Assembly (NCBI GenBank): GCA_002452815.1
Contig: DKFM01000003.1
Location: 1 to 64,000, forward strand
DNA from: Rhodobacteraceae bacterium UBA6796
Lineage (GTDB): Bacteria > Pseudomonadota > Alphaproteobacteria > Rhodobacterales > Rhodobacteraceae
Reading direction: 5' to 3'
DNA length: 64,000 bases
Positions 28,029 through 36,025 of the stretch are shown piece after piece (positions within the stretch are counted from its first letter, which is position 1; the number at the start of each line of letters is the position of its first letter). The notes beneath the pieces were generated by a model. That model saw nothing but the letters and a program-made list of their open reading frames with translations. It was not told the DNA's origin and did no database searches. The position numbers and the translations under genes are program-made.

Positions 28029-29105
28029 ATGTTCTACCGCGAGGCAGGTGATTTCAAGACGACCTATCGGGAAGATAGCCAAACCTTCCCGATCAAATTC
28101 GACCGGCTGCGGTTTTATGCCGTGCTGGCGGTGGCCTATGGCGTGATCCCGCTGTTCATCAACGACTATTGGGCGAACGCGGTCTTCGTGCCCTTCCTGA
28201 TCTATGCGATCGCGGCGATCGGGCTGAATGTTCTGGTCGGTTATGCCGGGCAGGTATCCTTGGGTACCGGGGGCTTCATGGCGGTGGGCGCCTATGCCTG
28301 CTACAAGCTGATGACGGCTTTCCCCGAGGTGTCGATCTTCATCCATGTTCTGCTGGCCGGTGGCGTGACCGCCGTCGTGGGGGTGCTGTTCGGCCTGCCC
28401 AGCCTGCGGATCAAGGGGTTCTATCTGGCGGTGGCGACGCTGGCCGCGCAGTTCTTCCTCGTGTGGCTGTTCAACAAGGTGCCGTGGTTTTACAACTACT
28501 CGGCTTCGGGGCAGATCAACGCGCCCGACCGCACCATCTTTGGCGTCTTCGTGACGGGTGCGCAGACCTCGGCCATGGCGAAATACATGTTCTGTCTGGT
28601 GATGCTGACCATCGTCGCCGTGCTGGCGCGCAACCTGACGCGCGGCACCGTGGGGCGCAAATGGATGGCCATTCGCGACATGGACATTGCCGCCGAGATC
28701 ATCGGGGTGAACCCGCTGACCACCAAGATGACCGCTTTCATGGTCAGCTCGTTCTTCATCGGTATCGCTGGGGCGCTGTTCTTCTCGGTCTATCTGGGCG
28801 CGGCCGAGGTGGGCGAGGCCTTCGGCATCCAGAAGTCGTTCCTGATCCTGTTCATGGTCATCATCGGCGGTCTGGGCAGCATCTTCGGCAGCTTCGCGGG
28901 CGCGGCCTTCCTGGTCCTGCTGCCGGTTCTGCTCAAGAACCTGCTGGTGGGGGCGCTGAACTGGCCGACCGATCTGGCCGCGCATATCGAACTGATGATC
29001 GTGGGCGCACTGATCGTGATTTTCCTGATCGCCGAACCGCACGGGCTGGCACAGCTGTGGCGTGTGGCGAAAGAGAAACTGAGACTCTGGCCCTTCCCGC
29101 ACTGA
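28029..29105 (+). CDS. Branched-chain-type ABC transporter permease (LivM-like)
   Basis: A 358-aa inner-membrane permease with about ten hydrophobic segments. LivM signatures are IGLNVLVGYAGQVSLGTGGFM, seen as VGYAGQVSLG near residue 75, and GRKWMAIRDMDIAAEIIGVN in the large cytoplasmic loop. A GGGGGGAGG site precedes the ATG. It forms the channel with the LivH-like protein. Confidence 0.94.
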   Translation: MFYREAGDFKTTYREDSQTFPIKFDRLRFYAVLAVAYGVIPLFINDYWANAVFVPFLIYAIAAIGLNVLVGYAGQVSLGTGGFMAVGAYACYKLMTAFPEVSIFIHVLLAGGVTAVVGVLFGLPSLRIKGFYLAVATLAAQFFLVWLFNKVPWFYNYSASGQINAPDRTIFGVFVTGAQTSAMAKYMFCLVMLTIVAVLARNLTRGTVGRKWMAIRDMDIAAEIIGVNPLTTKMTAFMVSSFFIGIAGALFFSVYLGAAEVGEAFGIQKSFLILFMVIIGGLGSIFGSFAGAAFLVLLPVLLKNLLVGALNWPTDLAAHIELMIVGALIVIFLIAEPHGLAQLWRVAKEKLRLWPFPH

Positions 29106-29172
29106 GCGGGGCGGACCGAAGAACCGGGAAACCGGCACTGAAACAACGGATTACGTTCTGGGAGGAATACGT

Positions 29173-30456
29173 ATGAAGACGACTTTTGCTGCACTCGTGG
29201 CCGCTACGATCACCATGGCCGCCCCGGCCATGGCCGATCTGACCGTGCCGAACCTGAGCTATCGTACCGGGCCCTATGCCGCCAACGGCATCCCCTATGC
29301 GGATGGCTTCAACGACTACTTCACCCTGCTGAACGAACGCGATGGCGGCATCGGCGGCGAAAAGGTGCAGGTGCCGGAATGCGAGACCGCCTATAACACC
29401 GAAAAAGGCGTGGAATGCTATGAGGCGACCAAGGGTCAGGCGGCGCTGGCCTACAACCCGCTGTCGACCGGCATCACCTATCAGCTGATCCCCAAGGTCA
29501 CCGCCGACAAGCACGTTCTATATACCCCGGGCTATGGCCGCACCTCGGCTGCCAACGGCAAGGTGTTCGAATGGGTGTTCAACTACCCGGCGAACTATTG
29601 GGATGGCGCCTCGGTCGCGATCAAATATCTGCTCAGCCAGAACGGCGACGATCTGAAGGGCAAGAAGATCGCGCTGGTTTATCACAACTCTGCCTATGGC
29701 AAAGAGCCGATCCGCACGCTTGAAGAGCTGTCGAAAAAGCACGGGTTCGAGCTGAGCACGATTCCGGTCGACCACCCCGGCCAAGAGCAGAAATCGCAGT
29801 GGCTGCAGATCCGCCGCGACAAGCCCGATTACGTCATCATGTATGGCTGGGGCGTGATGAACCAGGTCGCCATCCAGGAGGCCGTGAACATCAAGTTCCC
29901 GATGGAAAACTTCATCGGCATCTGGTGGTCGGGGTCCGAGAATGACGTGGGTCCTGCGGGCGAAGGCGCGAACGGCTACAAGTCGATCTCGTTCCATGGC
30001 GTGGGCAGCAACTTCCCGGTCTATGCCGACCTGCAGAAATACGTCTTCGACGCGGGCAAGGCGGCTGGGCCGGCGGACGAGCTGGGCACCGTTCTGTATT
30101 CGCGCGGCATGTATGCGGCGATGATCATCTCGGAGGCGATCCGCGAGGCGCAGACGATGGCGGGCCATTCGGCCGTGACGCCCGAAGAGGTGCGTGACGG
30201 GTTCGAACACCTGAACCTGACCGAAGAGCGGCTGACCGAGCTGGGGCTGCCGGGCTTTGCCCAGCCGATCGCGGCGACCTGCGAGGACCATGGCGGTCCG
30301 GGTTCGGCGATCATGCTGCAGTGGGATGCCGTGGCGAAAACCTGGGGTCCGGTGTCGGACTGGATCACGGCTGACGCTGACGTGATCGACCCGCTGATCG
30401 CCGAAGATTCGGCGGCCTTTGCGGCCGAAAGCGGCATCGCCGAGCGCTGCAAATAA
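29173..30456 (+). CDS. ABC transporter substrate-binding protein (LivK-like)
   Basis: A 427-aa periplasmic receptor of the type I fold. The signal peptide ends PAMA at residues ~17-20, and the mature protein begins DLTVPNLSYRTGPYAANG. It belongs to the longer Liv-like class (over 400 aa), which often binds carboxylates, amides or aromatics and not branched-chain amino acids. A GGGAGG site precedes the ATG. The gene sits near the end of the operon, followed by a hairpin and the second ATPase gene. Confidence 0.93.
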   Translation: MKTTFAALVAATITMAAPAMADLTVPNLSYRTGPYAANGIPYADGFNDYFTLLNERDGGIGGEKVQVPECETAYNTEKGVECYEATKGQAALAYNPLSTGITYQLIPKVTADKHVLYTPGYGRTSAANGKVFEWVFNYPANYWDGASVAIKYLLSQNGDDLKGKKIALVYHNSAYGKEPIRTLEELSKKHGFELSTIPVDHPGQEQKSQWLQIRRDKPDYVIMYGWGVMNQVAIQEAVNIKFPMENFIGIWWSGSENDVGPAGEGANGYKSISFHGVGSNFPVYADLQKYVFDAGKAAGPADELGTVLYSRGMYAAMIISEAIREAQTMAGHSAVTPEEVRDGFEHLNLTEERLTELGLPGFAQPIAATCEDHGGPGSAIMLQWDAVAKTWGPVSDWITADADVIDPLIAEDSAAFAAESGIAERCK

Positions 30457-30463
30457 GACAAAA

Positions 30464-30487
30464 GCCCCCGGCGTTTCAGCCGGGGGC
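30464..30487 (+). other. Strong hairpin after the binding-protein gene
   Basis: A 9-bp stem GCCCCCGGC/GCCGGGGGC with loop GTTTCA begins 7 nt past the stop codon. It is followed by ACCACCCC and the ribosome site of the next gene, with no T-run, so it probably stabilises the binding-protein mRNA and does not end the operon. Confidence 0.6.
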
Positions 30488-30508
30488 ACCACCCCTACGG
30501 AGGACGCC

Positions 30509-31345
30509 ATGCTCGACGCCGCTCAGACTTCGGAAACCCGGACCGACACCCTGCTGGAGGTCAACAATATCGAGGTGATCTACAACCATGTGATCCTCGT
30601 GCTGAAAGGCGTAAGCCTTGCGGTCCCGAAGGGCGGGATCACCGCGCTTCTGGGCGGCAATGGCGCGGGCAAGACGACCACGCTCAAGGCTATTTCCAAC
30701 CTGCTGAAATCCGAACGCGGCGAGGTCACCAAGGGCTCGATTCTCTATCGTGGCGAACGTGTTCAGGACGGCTCGCCTGCCGATCTGGTGCGCAAGGGCG
30801 TGATCCAGGTGATGGAAGGCCGGCATTGCTTCGAACACCTGACGGTCGAGGAAAACCTGCTGACCGGGGCCTATACCCGCACCGATGGCCGCGCCGCGAT
30901 CGCCCGCGATCTGGAGATGGTCTATAACTACTTCCCGCGTCTGAAAGAGCGCCGCAAAAGCCAGGCTGGCTATACCTCGGGGGGCGAGCAGCAGATGGTC
31001 GCAATGGGCCGCGCGCTGATGAGCCGCCCCGAGATGATCTTGCTCGACGAACCCTCGATGGGTCTGGCGCCGCAGCTGGTCGAACAGATCTTCGAGATCG
31101 TGAAAGCGGTGAACGAGGGCGAAGGCGTGACCTTCCTGCTGGCCGAACAGAACACCAACGTGGCGCTGCGCTATGCCCATTACGGCTACATCCTGGAATC
31201 GGGGCGTGTGGTGATGGACGGCCCGGCCAAGGCGCTGCGCGAAAACCCGGACGTGAAGGAATTCTATCTGGGCATGTCCGACGAAGGCCGCAAGAGCTTC
31301 CGCGAAGTGCGCAGTTATCGCCGCCGTAAACGCTGGCTCGCGTAA
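30509..31345 (+). CDS. Branched-chain-type ABC transporter ATP-binding protein (LivF-like)
   Basis: A 278-aa ABC ATPase. Walker A is GGNGAGKTT (about 49-57), the signature is YTSGGEQQMVAMGRAL, Walker B is MILLDEPSMGLAP and the switch region is LLAEQNTNVALR. These are LivF features. CTACGGAGG precedes the ATG. An ~30-residue C-terminal extension beyond the usual end is basic (RSYRRRKRWLA). Confidence 0.94.
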   Translation: MLDAAQTSETRTDTLLEVNNIEVIYNHVILVLKGVSLAVPKGGITALLGGNGAGKTTTLKAISNLLKSERGEVTKGSILYRGERVQDGSPADLVRKGVIQVMEGRHCFEHLTVEENLLTGAYTRTDGRAAIARDLEMVYNYFPRLKERRKSQAGYTSGGEQQMVAMGRALMSRPEMILLDEPSMGLAPQLVEQIFEIVKAVNEGEGVTFLLAEQNTNVALRYAHYGYILESGRVVMDGPAKALRENPDVKEFYLGMSDEGRKSFREVRSYRRRKRWLA

Positions 31346-31369
31346 GCTAACATATTGATTTTAAACAAT

Positions 31370-31381
31370 TGCTGCGCAGCA
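31370..31381. promoter_or_regulatory. 12-bp perfect palindrome before the second ligase
   Basis: TGCTGCGCAGCA at 31370-31381, in the 89-nt gap after the LivF-like gene and next to an AT-rich stretch (CATATTGATTTTAAACAATT). It could be an operator or an internal promoter region for the ligase gene. Function not known. Confidence 0.3.
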
Positions 31382-31434
31382 TTCTGCGGCGCGGCACAGG
31401 GCGGATGTGCCGCGCGCAAGGAAAAGGGCCTGCT

Positions 31435-32655
31435 ATGAGCCAGTATTTCGACGATCTGGAAACCCGCTCGCAAGATGCGCGCGACGCCGCCTTGGCGCAG
31501 GATCTGCCACGGATTCTGGCACGCGCGCTGCAGGCGCCGGGGCTGGCCGCGCATCTGGGCGCGGTCGATCCGGCGGCGGTGGCGGACCGTGCGGCACTGG
31601 CGCGCCTGCCGGTGCTGCGCAAGTCCGACCTTGGCCATGCGCAGAAAAGCGCGGCGCCCTTTGGCGGGCTGACCACGAAACCGGCCCATGCCTTTGCGCA
31701 TATCTTCCAAAGCCCCGGTCCGATCTACGAACCGGGCGAGGTTTCCCAAGATTGGTGGCGGATGGGGCGGTTCCTGCATGCGGCAGGGGTGGGCCCGGGC
31801 GACATCGTGCAGAACTGCTTTGGCTATCATCTGACCCCGGCCGGGATGATCTTTGAATCCGGGGCCCGGGCGGTGGGCGCCGCGGTTCTGCCCGCGGGCA
31901 CCGGCCAGACCGAATTGCAGGTACGCGCCGCAGTGGACATCGGAACGACCGTCTATTCGGGCACGCCCGATTACCTGAAGGTGATTCTGGATAAAGCCGA
32001 CGAGATGGGCGAGCGCCTGTCGATCACCCGTGCGGCGGTGGGCGGCGGCGCCCTGTTCCCCAGCCTGCGCGCCGAATATGCCGACCGCGGCATCCAGTGT
32101 CTGCAATGCTACGCCACCGCCGATCTGGGCAATATCGCGTATGAAAGCCCGGCGATGGAGGGGATGATCCTAGACGAGGGCGTGATCGTGGAAATCGTGC
32201 GCCCCGGCACCGGCGATCCGGTTCCCGAAGGCGAGGTGGGCGAGGTCGTGGTGACCACGCTGAACCCCGATTATCCGCTGGTGCGCTTTGCCACCGGCGA
32301 TCTGAGCGCAATTCTGCCCGGTGTGTCGCCCTGCGGCCGCACCAATCAGCGGATCAAGGGCTGGATGGGGCGTGCGGACCAGACCACCAAGATCAAGGGC
32401 ATGTTCGTGCGCCCCGAGCAGGTAGCGGCCTTCGTCGCGGCACACCCCGAGGTGGCGCGCGCCCGGGTCGTGGCGACCCGTGCCGGCGAGATGGACGTGA
32501 TGACCGTGCGCATCGAAACCCCCGCCGAGGATGGCGCGCGCTACCAGGCGGGCGTGGTCGAGGCGCTGAAGATGAAGGCCGTGATCGAACTCGTGCCGGT
32601 CGGCAGCCTGCCCAATGATGGCAAGGTGATCGAGGATCTGCGCAAATACGATTGA
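31435..32655 (+). CDS. Phenylacetate-CoA ligase family protein (PaaK-like)
   Basis: A 406-aa adenylate-forming ligase of the short PaaK class, with ARLPVLRKSDLGHAQ at the start, YSGTPDYLKVILDKA in the middle and RIKGWMGRADQTTKIKGMFVRP before the C-terminal lid domain. The class makes aryl- or acyl-CoA from a free acid. It is the last gene of the ABC operon and the second CoA ligase in it. It is not accompanied by paa ring-cleavage genes, so phenylacetate need not be the substrate. A strong terminator follows. Confidence 0.88.
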   Translation: MSQYFDDLETRSQDARDAALAQDLPRILARALQAPGLAAHLGAVDPAAVADRAALARLPVLRKSDLGHAQKSAAPFGGLTTKPAHAFAHIFQSPGPIYEPGEVSQDWWRMGRFLHAAGVGPGDIVQNCFGYHLTPAGMIFESGARAVGAAVLPAGTGQTELQVRAAVDIGTTVYSGTPDYLKVILDKADEMGERLSITRAAVGGGALFPSLRAEYADRGIQCLQCYATADLGNIAYESPAMEGMILDEGVIVEIVRPGTGDPVPEGEVGEVVVTTLNPDYPLVRFATGDLSAILPGVSPCGRTNQRIKGWMGRADQTTKIKGMFVRPEQVAAFVAAHPEVARARVVATRAGEMDVMTVRIETPAEDGARYQAGVVEALKMKAVIELVPVGSLPNDGKVIEDLRKYD

Positions 32656-32676
32656 CGGACCCCTTTGGGACCGAAG

Positions 32677-32707
32677 GCCCGGCTGCTTCCCGCAGCCGGG
32701 CTTTTTT
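32677..32707 (+). terminator. Rho-independent terminator of the ligase/Liv operon
   Basis: A perfect 10-bp stem GCCCGGCTGC/GCAGCCGGGC, loop TTCCC, then six T residues, 21 nt past the stop codon. Confidence 0.93.
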
Positions 32708-32739
32708 GCGTGGCGCATTCGGCCCGGGGGCGTCAATAG

Positions 32740-32774
32740 AAAAGGCCGCGCGGGTTGCCCCTGCGCGGCCTTTT
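32740..32774 (-). terminator. Terminator of rpmJ (bidirectional)
   Basis: AAAAGGCCGCGC and GCGCGGCCTTTT form a 12-bp stem with an 11-nt loop, symmetric so it works on both strands. It ends the rpmJ transcript and backs up the operon terminator on the other strand. Confidence 0.88.
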
Positions 32775-32795
32775 ATCACTGGCTCGAAGCCGTTC

Positions 32796-32921
32796 TCAGC
32801 CCTGACGGGCTTTGAAGCGCTTCTGCGTCTTGTTGATCACATAGACGCGGCCCTTGCGGCGCACGATCTGGCAATCGCGATGACGCTGCTTGAGCGAGCG
32901 GAGCGAGTTACGGACCTTCAT
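32796..32921 (-). CDS. rpmJ: 50S ribosomal protein L36, zinc-independent form
   Basis: A 41-aa protein read on the minus strand, beginning [20 protein letters not shown] and ending in the typical KARQG-like tail. Only one Cys (17) remains of the CCCH zinc set of standard L36, so this is the C-minus type common in alphaproteobacteria. AGGAGA precedes the ATG. A terminator follows the stop. It is monocistronic, next to tRNA-Val. Confidence 0.95.
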   Translation of the reverse strand: MKVRNSLRSLKQRHRDCQIVRRKGRVYVINKTQKRFKARQG

Positions 32922-32991
32922 CGGTCTTCTCCTATTCGCGGCGCGCGTGCGCCTTGAAACCCATGTGCCCCCGAAAAGGGAGCGGCGAAAA

Positions 32992-33066
32992 TGGTGGGCG
33001 GTACTGGGATCGAACCAGTGACCACTACGATGTCAACGTAGTGCTCTACCGCTGAGCTAACCGCCC
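32992..33066 (-). tRNA. tRNA-Val (GAC)
   Basis: 75 nt including CCA on the minus strand. Acceptor GGGCGGT/ACCGCCC, D-arm GCTCAGCGGTAGAGC, anticodon arm ACTACG-TTGACAT-CGTAGT giving anticodon GAC, and TpsiC arm CTGGTTCGATCCCAG. All four stems pair. Confidence 0.96.
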
Positions 33067-33222
33067 ACGCCGTGTGATTCTGCCAGATCGCCCTTCTCTG
33101 AAAGAAAAGGACGCGGGCGGAACCGCGTCGGTCTCGGGGTCTATAAAAGGAGTCGTTTCCGCTTTCAAGAGGCTTTTGGCGTGAAATCAATTCAGTGTAG
33201 GATTGCGACGAGAGGAACCACA

Positions 33223-34089
33223 ATGGCCCCTGCCTTTTCGCCGATGCCGCCCTATGATCTGCACCTGCCCGACCAATTGACCTCGGGTGTTGTTTTCGCG
33301 TCGCCGCATTCGGGGCGCGACTATCCGGCAGAGTTGCTGAAACGCTCGCTCCTGGATGAACGGCGGCTGCGGTCTTCGGAAGATGCCTTTGTGGACAGGC
33401 TGCTGCAGGCGGTGCCTGCGCAGGGGGCGGCCTTGCTGGCCGCGCGTGCGCCGCGGGCCTTTGTCGATCTGAACCGTGCCGAAGACGAGCTGGACCCCGC
33501 TGTGATCGAGGGGCTGCCCGTCGCCGGGCGTGGGCCCCGGGTGGCCGCCGGGCTTGGGGTGATTCCGCGCGTCGTAGCGGGGGGGCGTGCGATCTATTCG
33601 GGCAAGATCACCCAGACAGAGGCTGAGGCCCGGCTGGCCGGCATTTGGCGGCCCTACCACGCCCGTCTGCACCGCCTTCTGGCCGATTGCCGCACCCGAT
33701 TCGGCCGAGCGGTCCTGCTGGATGTGCACTCGATGCCGAGCGAGGCATTGGAAGGGCTTGGTCCGAACCGTCCCGATGTCGTTCTGGGCGACCGTTACGG
33801 GGCCTCGGCCGCGCCGGGGGTGATGGCCGCCGTCGAAGCGGGGTTTTCCGGGACCGGGCTGCGGCTGAGCCGCAATACACCCTTTGCCGGCGCTTATATC
33901 ACGCAGCGCTACGGGCGCCCGGCCGAGGGCATGCATGTGGTGCAGATCGAAATCAACCGTGCGCTTTACATGGACGAGGCGCAGATCCGGCCGAGGGCCG
34001 ATTTCGCAAGCTTCGAGGCGCTGATGCGCGGCGTTACCGCCTGTATCATCGAATTGCTGCGGGAACCCAACCGGCTTGCCGCCGAGTGA
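33223..34089 (+). CDS. N-formylglutamate amidohydrolase family protein
   Basis: A 288-aa protein of the HutG-type N-formylglutamate deformylase family. Characteristic stretches are VVFASPHSGRDYPAELL, RAFVDLNRAEDELDP, AVLLDVHSMPSE and VQIEINRALYMDE, which hold the His/Glu metal-ligand candidates. I placed the start at the ATG after AGAGGA; the frame stays open 14 codons further up. No hut genes are adjacent, so a role in histidine breakdown is uncertain and another N-acyl amide may be the substrate. Confidence 0.85.
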   Translation: MAPAFSPMPPYDLHLPDQLTSGVVFASPHSGRDYPAELLKRSLLDERRLRSSEDAFVDRLLQAVPAQGAALLAARAPRAFVDLNRAEDELDPAVIEGLPVAGRGPRVAAGLGVIPRVVAGGRAIYSGKITQTEAEARLAGIWRPYHARLHRLLADCRTRFGRAVLLDVHSMPSEALEGLGPNRPDVVLGDRYGASAAPGVMAAVEAGFSGTGLRLSRNTPFAGAYITQRYGRPAEGMHVVQIEINRALYMDEAQIRPRADFASFEALMRGVTACIIELLREPNRLAAE

Positions 34090-34476
34090 TCAGGCGGCCT
34101 CTCCACGGCCAGCTTCGCGCAGCCATTTCGACAGACCGGCCACCAGATGTTCAGACTGCGGCTTGAATTCGGTCTCCAGAAGACGATGTGCAGCCTCCAG
34201 ATCGCCCAGTGCGATCTGTTCGACCACGCGTCCGGCGCAAAGGTGGAATTCCCGGTGCAGCCGGTCGATGACCCGAAATTGCACGCTCTCCCCAAGTGTG
34301 GCCTTCTGTTCGGGGGCGGCCAGCCATTTACCGAAATCACAGCAGTCGCAGGCGCTGGCCTGGTCCACGGGCATCGGGGCCTTGCCATGGTCGATCCCGG
34401 ATTTCAGATGCAACTGCCAACTGAAATGGGCGCCGATGGCCTGTCGAAGGGCGGTGTGAAGTGTCTCGTTCATCAT
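34090..34476 (-). CDS. Stand-alone CZB (chemoreceptor zinc-binding) domain protein
   Basis: A 128-aa soluble protein consisting of one CZB domain. The zinc ligands of the family are all visible: His17 in IGAHFSW, Cys46 in CDFGKW, and His74 and His78 in HREFH. CZB domains are usually attached to chemoreceptors or diguanylate cyclases and report zinc or hypochlorous acid; here nothing is attached. The start is one of two tandem ATGs; a further ATG 15 codons upstream at 34521 is possible but adds non-family residues. Its stop directly abuts the stop of the convergent gene. Confidence 0.82.
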   Translation of the reverse strand: MMNETLHTALRQAIGAHFSWQLHLKSGIDHGKAPMPVDQASACDCCDFGKWLAAPEQKATLGESVQFRVIDRLHREFHLCAGRVVEQIALGDLEAAHRLLETEFKPQSEHLVAGLSKWLREAGRGEAA

Positions 34477-34569
34477 GAGTCCCGTATTGAAACCGAGGAT
34501 ACGCATTCGCACGCAGGACATGATGCCGAAGGGATCTTAAGCCTTGGTTAGGTTCGGGACGCCCCTGGA

Positions 34570-35835
34570 TTATTTTTTCGATGTGGTTAATCCGCGTCCG
34601 GTGCGGATGGCGTCATGGCCAAAACGGGCGCGGATCGAGTCGGCGGCACGCTCGGCACGGGCGCGGGCACCGGCCTGCGGGTCCAGCAGGTCGCCCGCAG
34701 GGTCGCGCCCGTCTGCTGGCGAAAGATCGGAAAACCCCGTTCCGATCAGCCGGAAGGGCCCGGCTTCGGGCAACGCCTCGAACAGCCGCCGCGATTCGCG
34801 AAACAGCGTATCGGCCAGCTGGCTCGGCTCGGTCAGCCGGGTCTGGCGGCTGAGCGCGGAAAAATCGGCGCGCCGCAGCTTCAAGGTGACTGTGGAACCC
34901 TGCAACCCCTTGGCCTTCATCCGGGCCGAGGCCTTTTCCGCCATGTGCCACAGATGCGCCAACAGCAATTCGCGATCGGCGATATCGGTGTCGAAGGTGG
35001 TCTCGTTCGAAACCGACTTGACCGGAGCGTCCGGGGTGACCCGGCGGGTGTCCTCGCCCTGTGCCAGCTGCCATAACCGCGTGCCCGCACTGCCGAAGCG
35101 CCGCACCAGCGCGTCGGGCCCCCAGCGGCGGATGTCGGCCAGGGTGCGAATTCCGGCCTGCGCCAGGCTGGCCTGCGTGGCGGTGCCCACACCCCACAAG
35201 ATCCCAACCGGTTTGTCGCGCAGAAAGGCTTCGGTATCGGCGCGCCCGATCACCGAAAACCCGCGCGGTTTGTCCAGATCCGAGGCGATCTTGGCCAGAA
35301 ACTTGTTATGCGATAGCCCGACCGAGGCGGTCACGCCGATTTCGGTTTCGATTTCGCGCGCCAGCCGCGCCATCTGCAGGGCGGGCGGGCCATGCAGGCG
35401 CTCGGTGCCCGACAGGTCCAGAAAGGCCTCGTCCAGCGACAGCGGCTCGACCAGCGGGGTCAGCGCGGTCATGCGGGCGCGGATCTGGGCCGAGACCGCG
35501 GCGTAATGGGCCATCCGCGGGCGGATCACCACCGCCTCGGGGCAAAGTGCCACCGCCTTGAACATCGGCATCGCCGAACGCACGCCCGAAATCCGCGCGA
35601 CATAGCAGCAGGTCGACACCACCCCACGGGTGCCGCCGCCGATGATGACGGGCCGGGCGGAAAGTTCCGGCGCGTCCCGTTTTTCGACCGATGCATAGAA
35701 ACTGTCGCAGTCGATATGCGCGATGGGCAGGGAAAAGAGTTCGGGATGCGCCAATATGCGCGGCCTTCCGCAATGGGGGCAGCGGGCCGGGGCGGTGTCG
35801 AATGTGGCAAGGCAATCGCGGCAGAGGGCGGGCAT
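34570..35835 (-). CDS. dinB: DNA polymerase IV with N-terminal zinc-ribbon
   Basis: A 421-aa Y-family translesion polymerase. Palm motifs are IDCDSFYASVEKRD and SLDEAFLDLSG (metal-binding Asp and Glu). The thumb and little-finger regions follow. The first ~25 residues add a putative zinc ribbon with Cys5, Cys8, Cys19 and Cys22 (CRDC and CPHC) that E. coli Pol IV lacks. No beta-clamp motif is obvious near the C-terminus, which ends TTSKK. Not associated with imuA/dnaE2, so it is DinB and not ImuB. Confidence 0.9.
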   Translation of the reverse strand: MPALCRDCLATFDTAPARCPHCGRPRILAHPELFSLPIAHIDCDSFYASVEKRDAPELSARPVIIGGGTRGVVSTCCYVARISGVRSAMPMFKAVALCPEAVVIRPRMAHYAAVSAQIRARMTALTPLVEPLSLDEAFLDLSGTERLHGPPALQMARLAREIETEIGVTASVGLSHNKFLAKIASDLDKPRGFSVIGRADTEAFLRDKPVGILWGVGTATQASLAQAGIRTLADIRRWGPDALVRRFGSAGTRLWQLAQGEDTRRVTPDAPVKSVSNETTFDTDIADRELLLAHLWHMAEKASARMKAKGLQGSTVTLKLRRADFSALSRQTRLTEPSQLADTLFRESRRLFEALPEAGPFRLIGTGFSDLSPADGRDPAGDLLDPQAGARARAERAADSIRARFGHDAIRTGRGLTTSKK

Positions 35836-35895
35836 GGGAAGGCTCCGGTCCGGTGCAATCTAACCTGCCCCACGCCCTGCGGCGAGGCCGGTTTT

Positions 35896-35955
35896 CGAGT
35901 ATTTTTTTGCCACGAAGAAGGGCCGTGTCTTTCCCTTCTTCTTGGCGGAAATACT
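35896..35955. repeat. GAGTATTT...GAAGAAGG intergenic inverted repeat
   Basis: Two imperfect arms, 35896-35920 and 35933-35955, both start GAGTATTT and end GAAGAAGG when read inward, with a 12-nt loop. Elements of this look recur between genes in Rhodobacteraceae genomes. It lies between dinB and clpB, and is followed by a CTGGGGGC/GCCCCCAG inverted repeat (35963-35980). Confidence 0.6.
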
Positions 35956-35995
35956 CCGGGGGTCTGGGGGCTGGCCCCCAGCCTGGGCATAAGGA

Positions 35996-36020
35996 AAAGG
36001 GGCGGGAAATCCGCCCCTTT
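35996..36020 (-). terminator. Terminator of clpB
   Basis: AAAGGGGCGG/CCGCCCCTTT stem with a 5-nt loop, starting 6 nt beyond the clpB stop on the minus strand and followed by TTTTCC on that strand. Confidence 0.85.
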
Positions 36021-36025
36021 CCGTA

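Noticed and set aside
27637..28029. A second frame starting ATGAAAACTG after the LivH-like gene
   Set aside because: No ribosome site of its own and no hydrophobic or domain pattern; the 27800-27979 frame is better supported.
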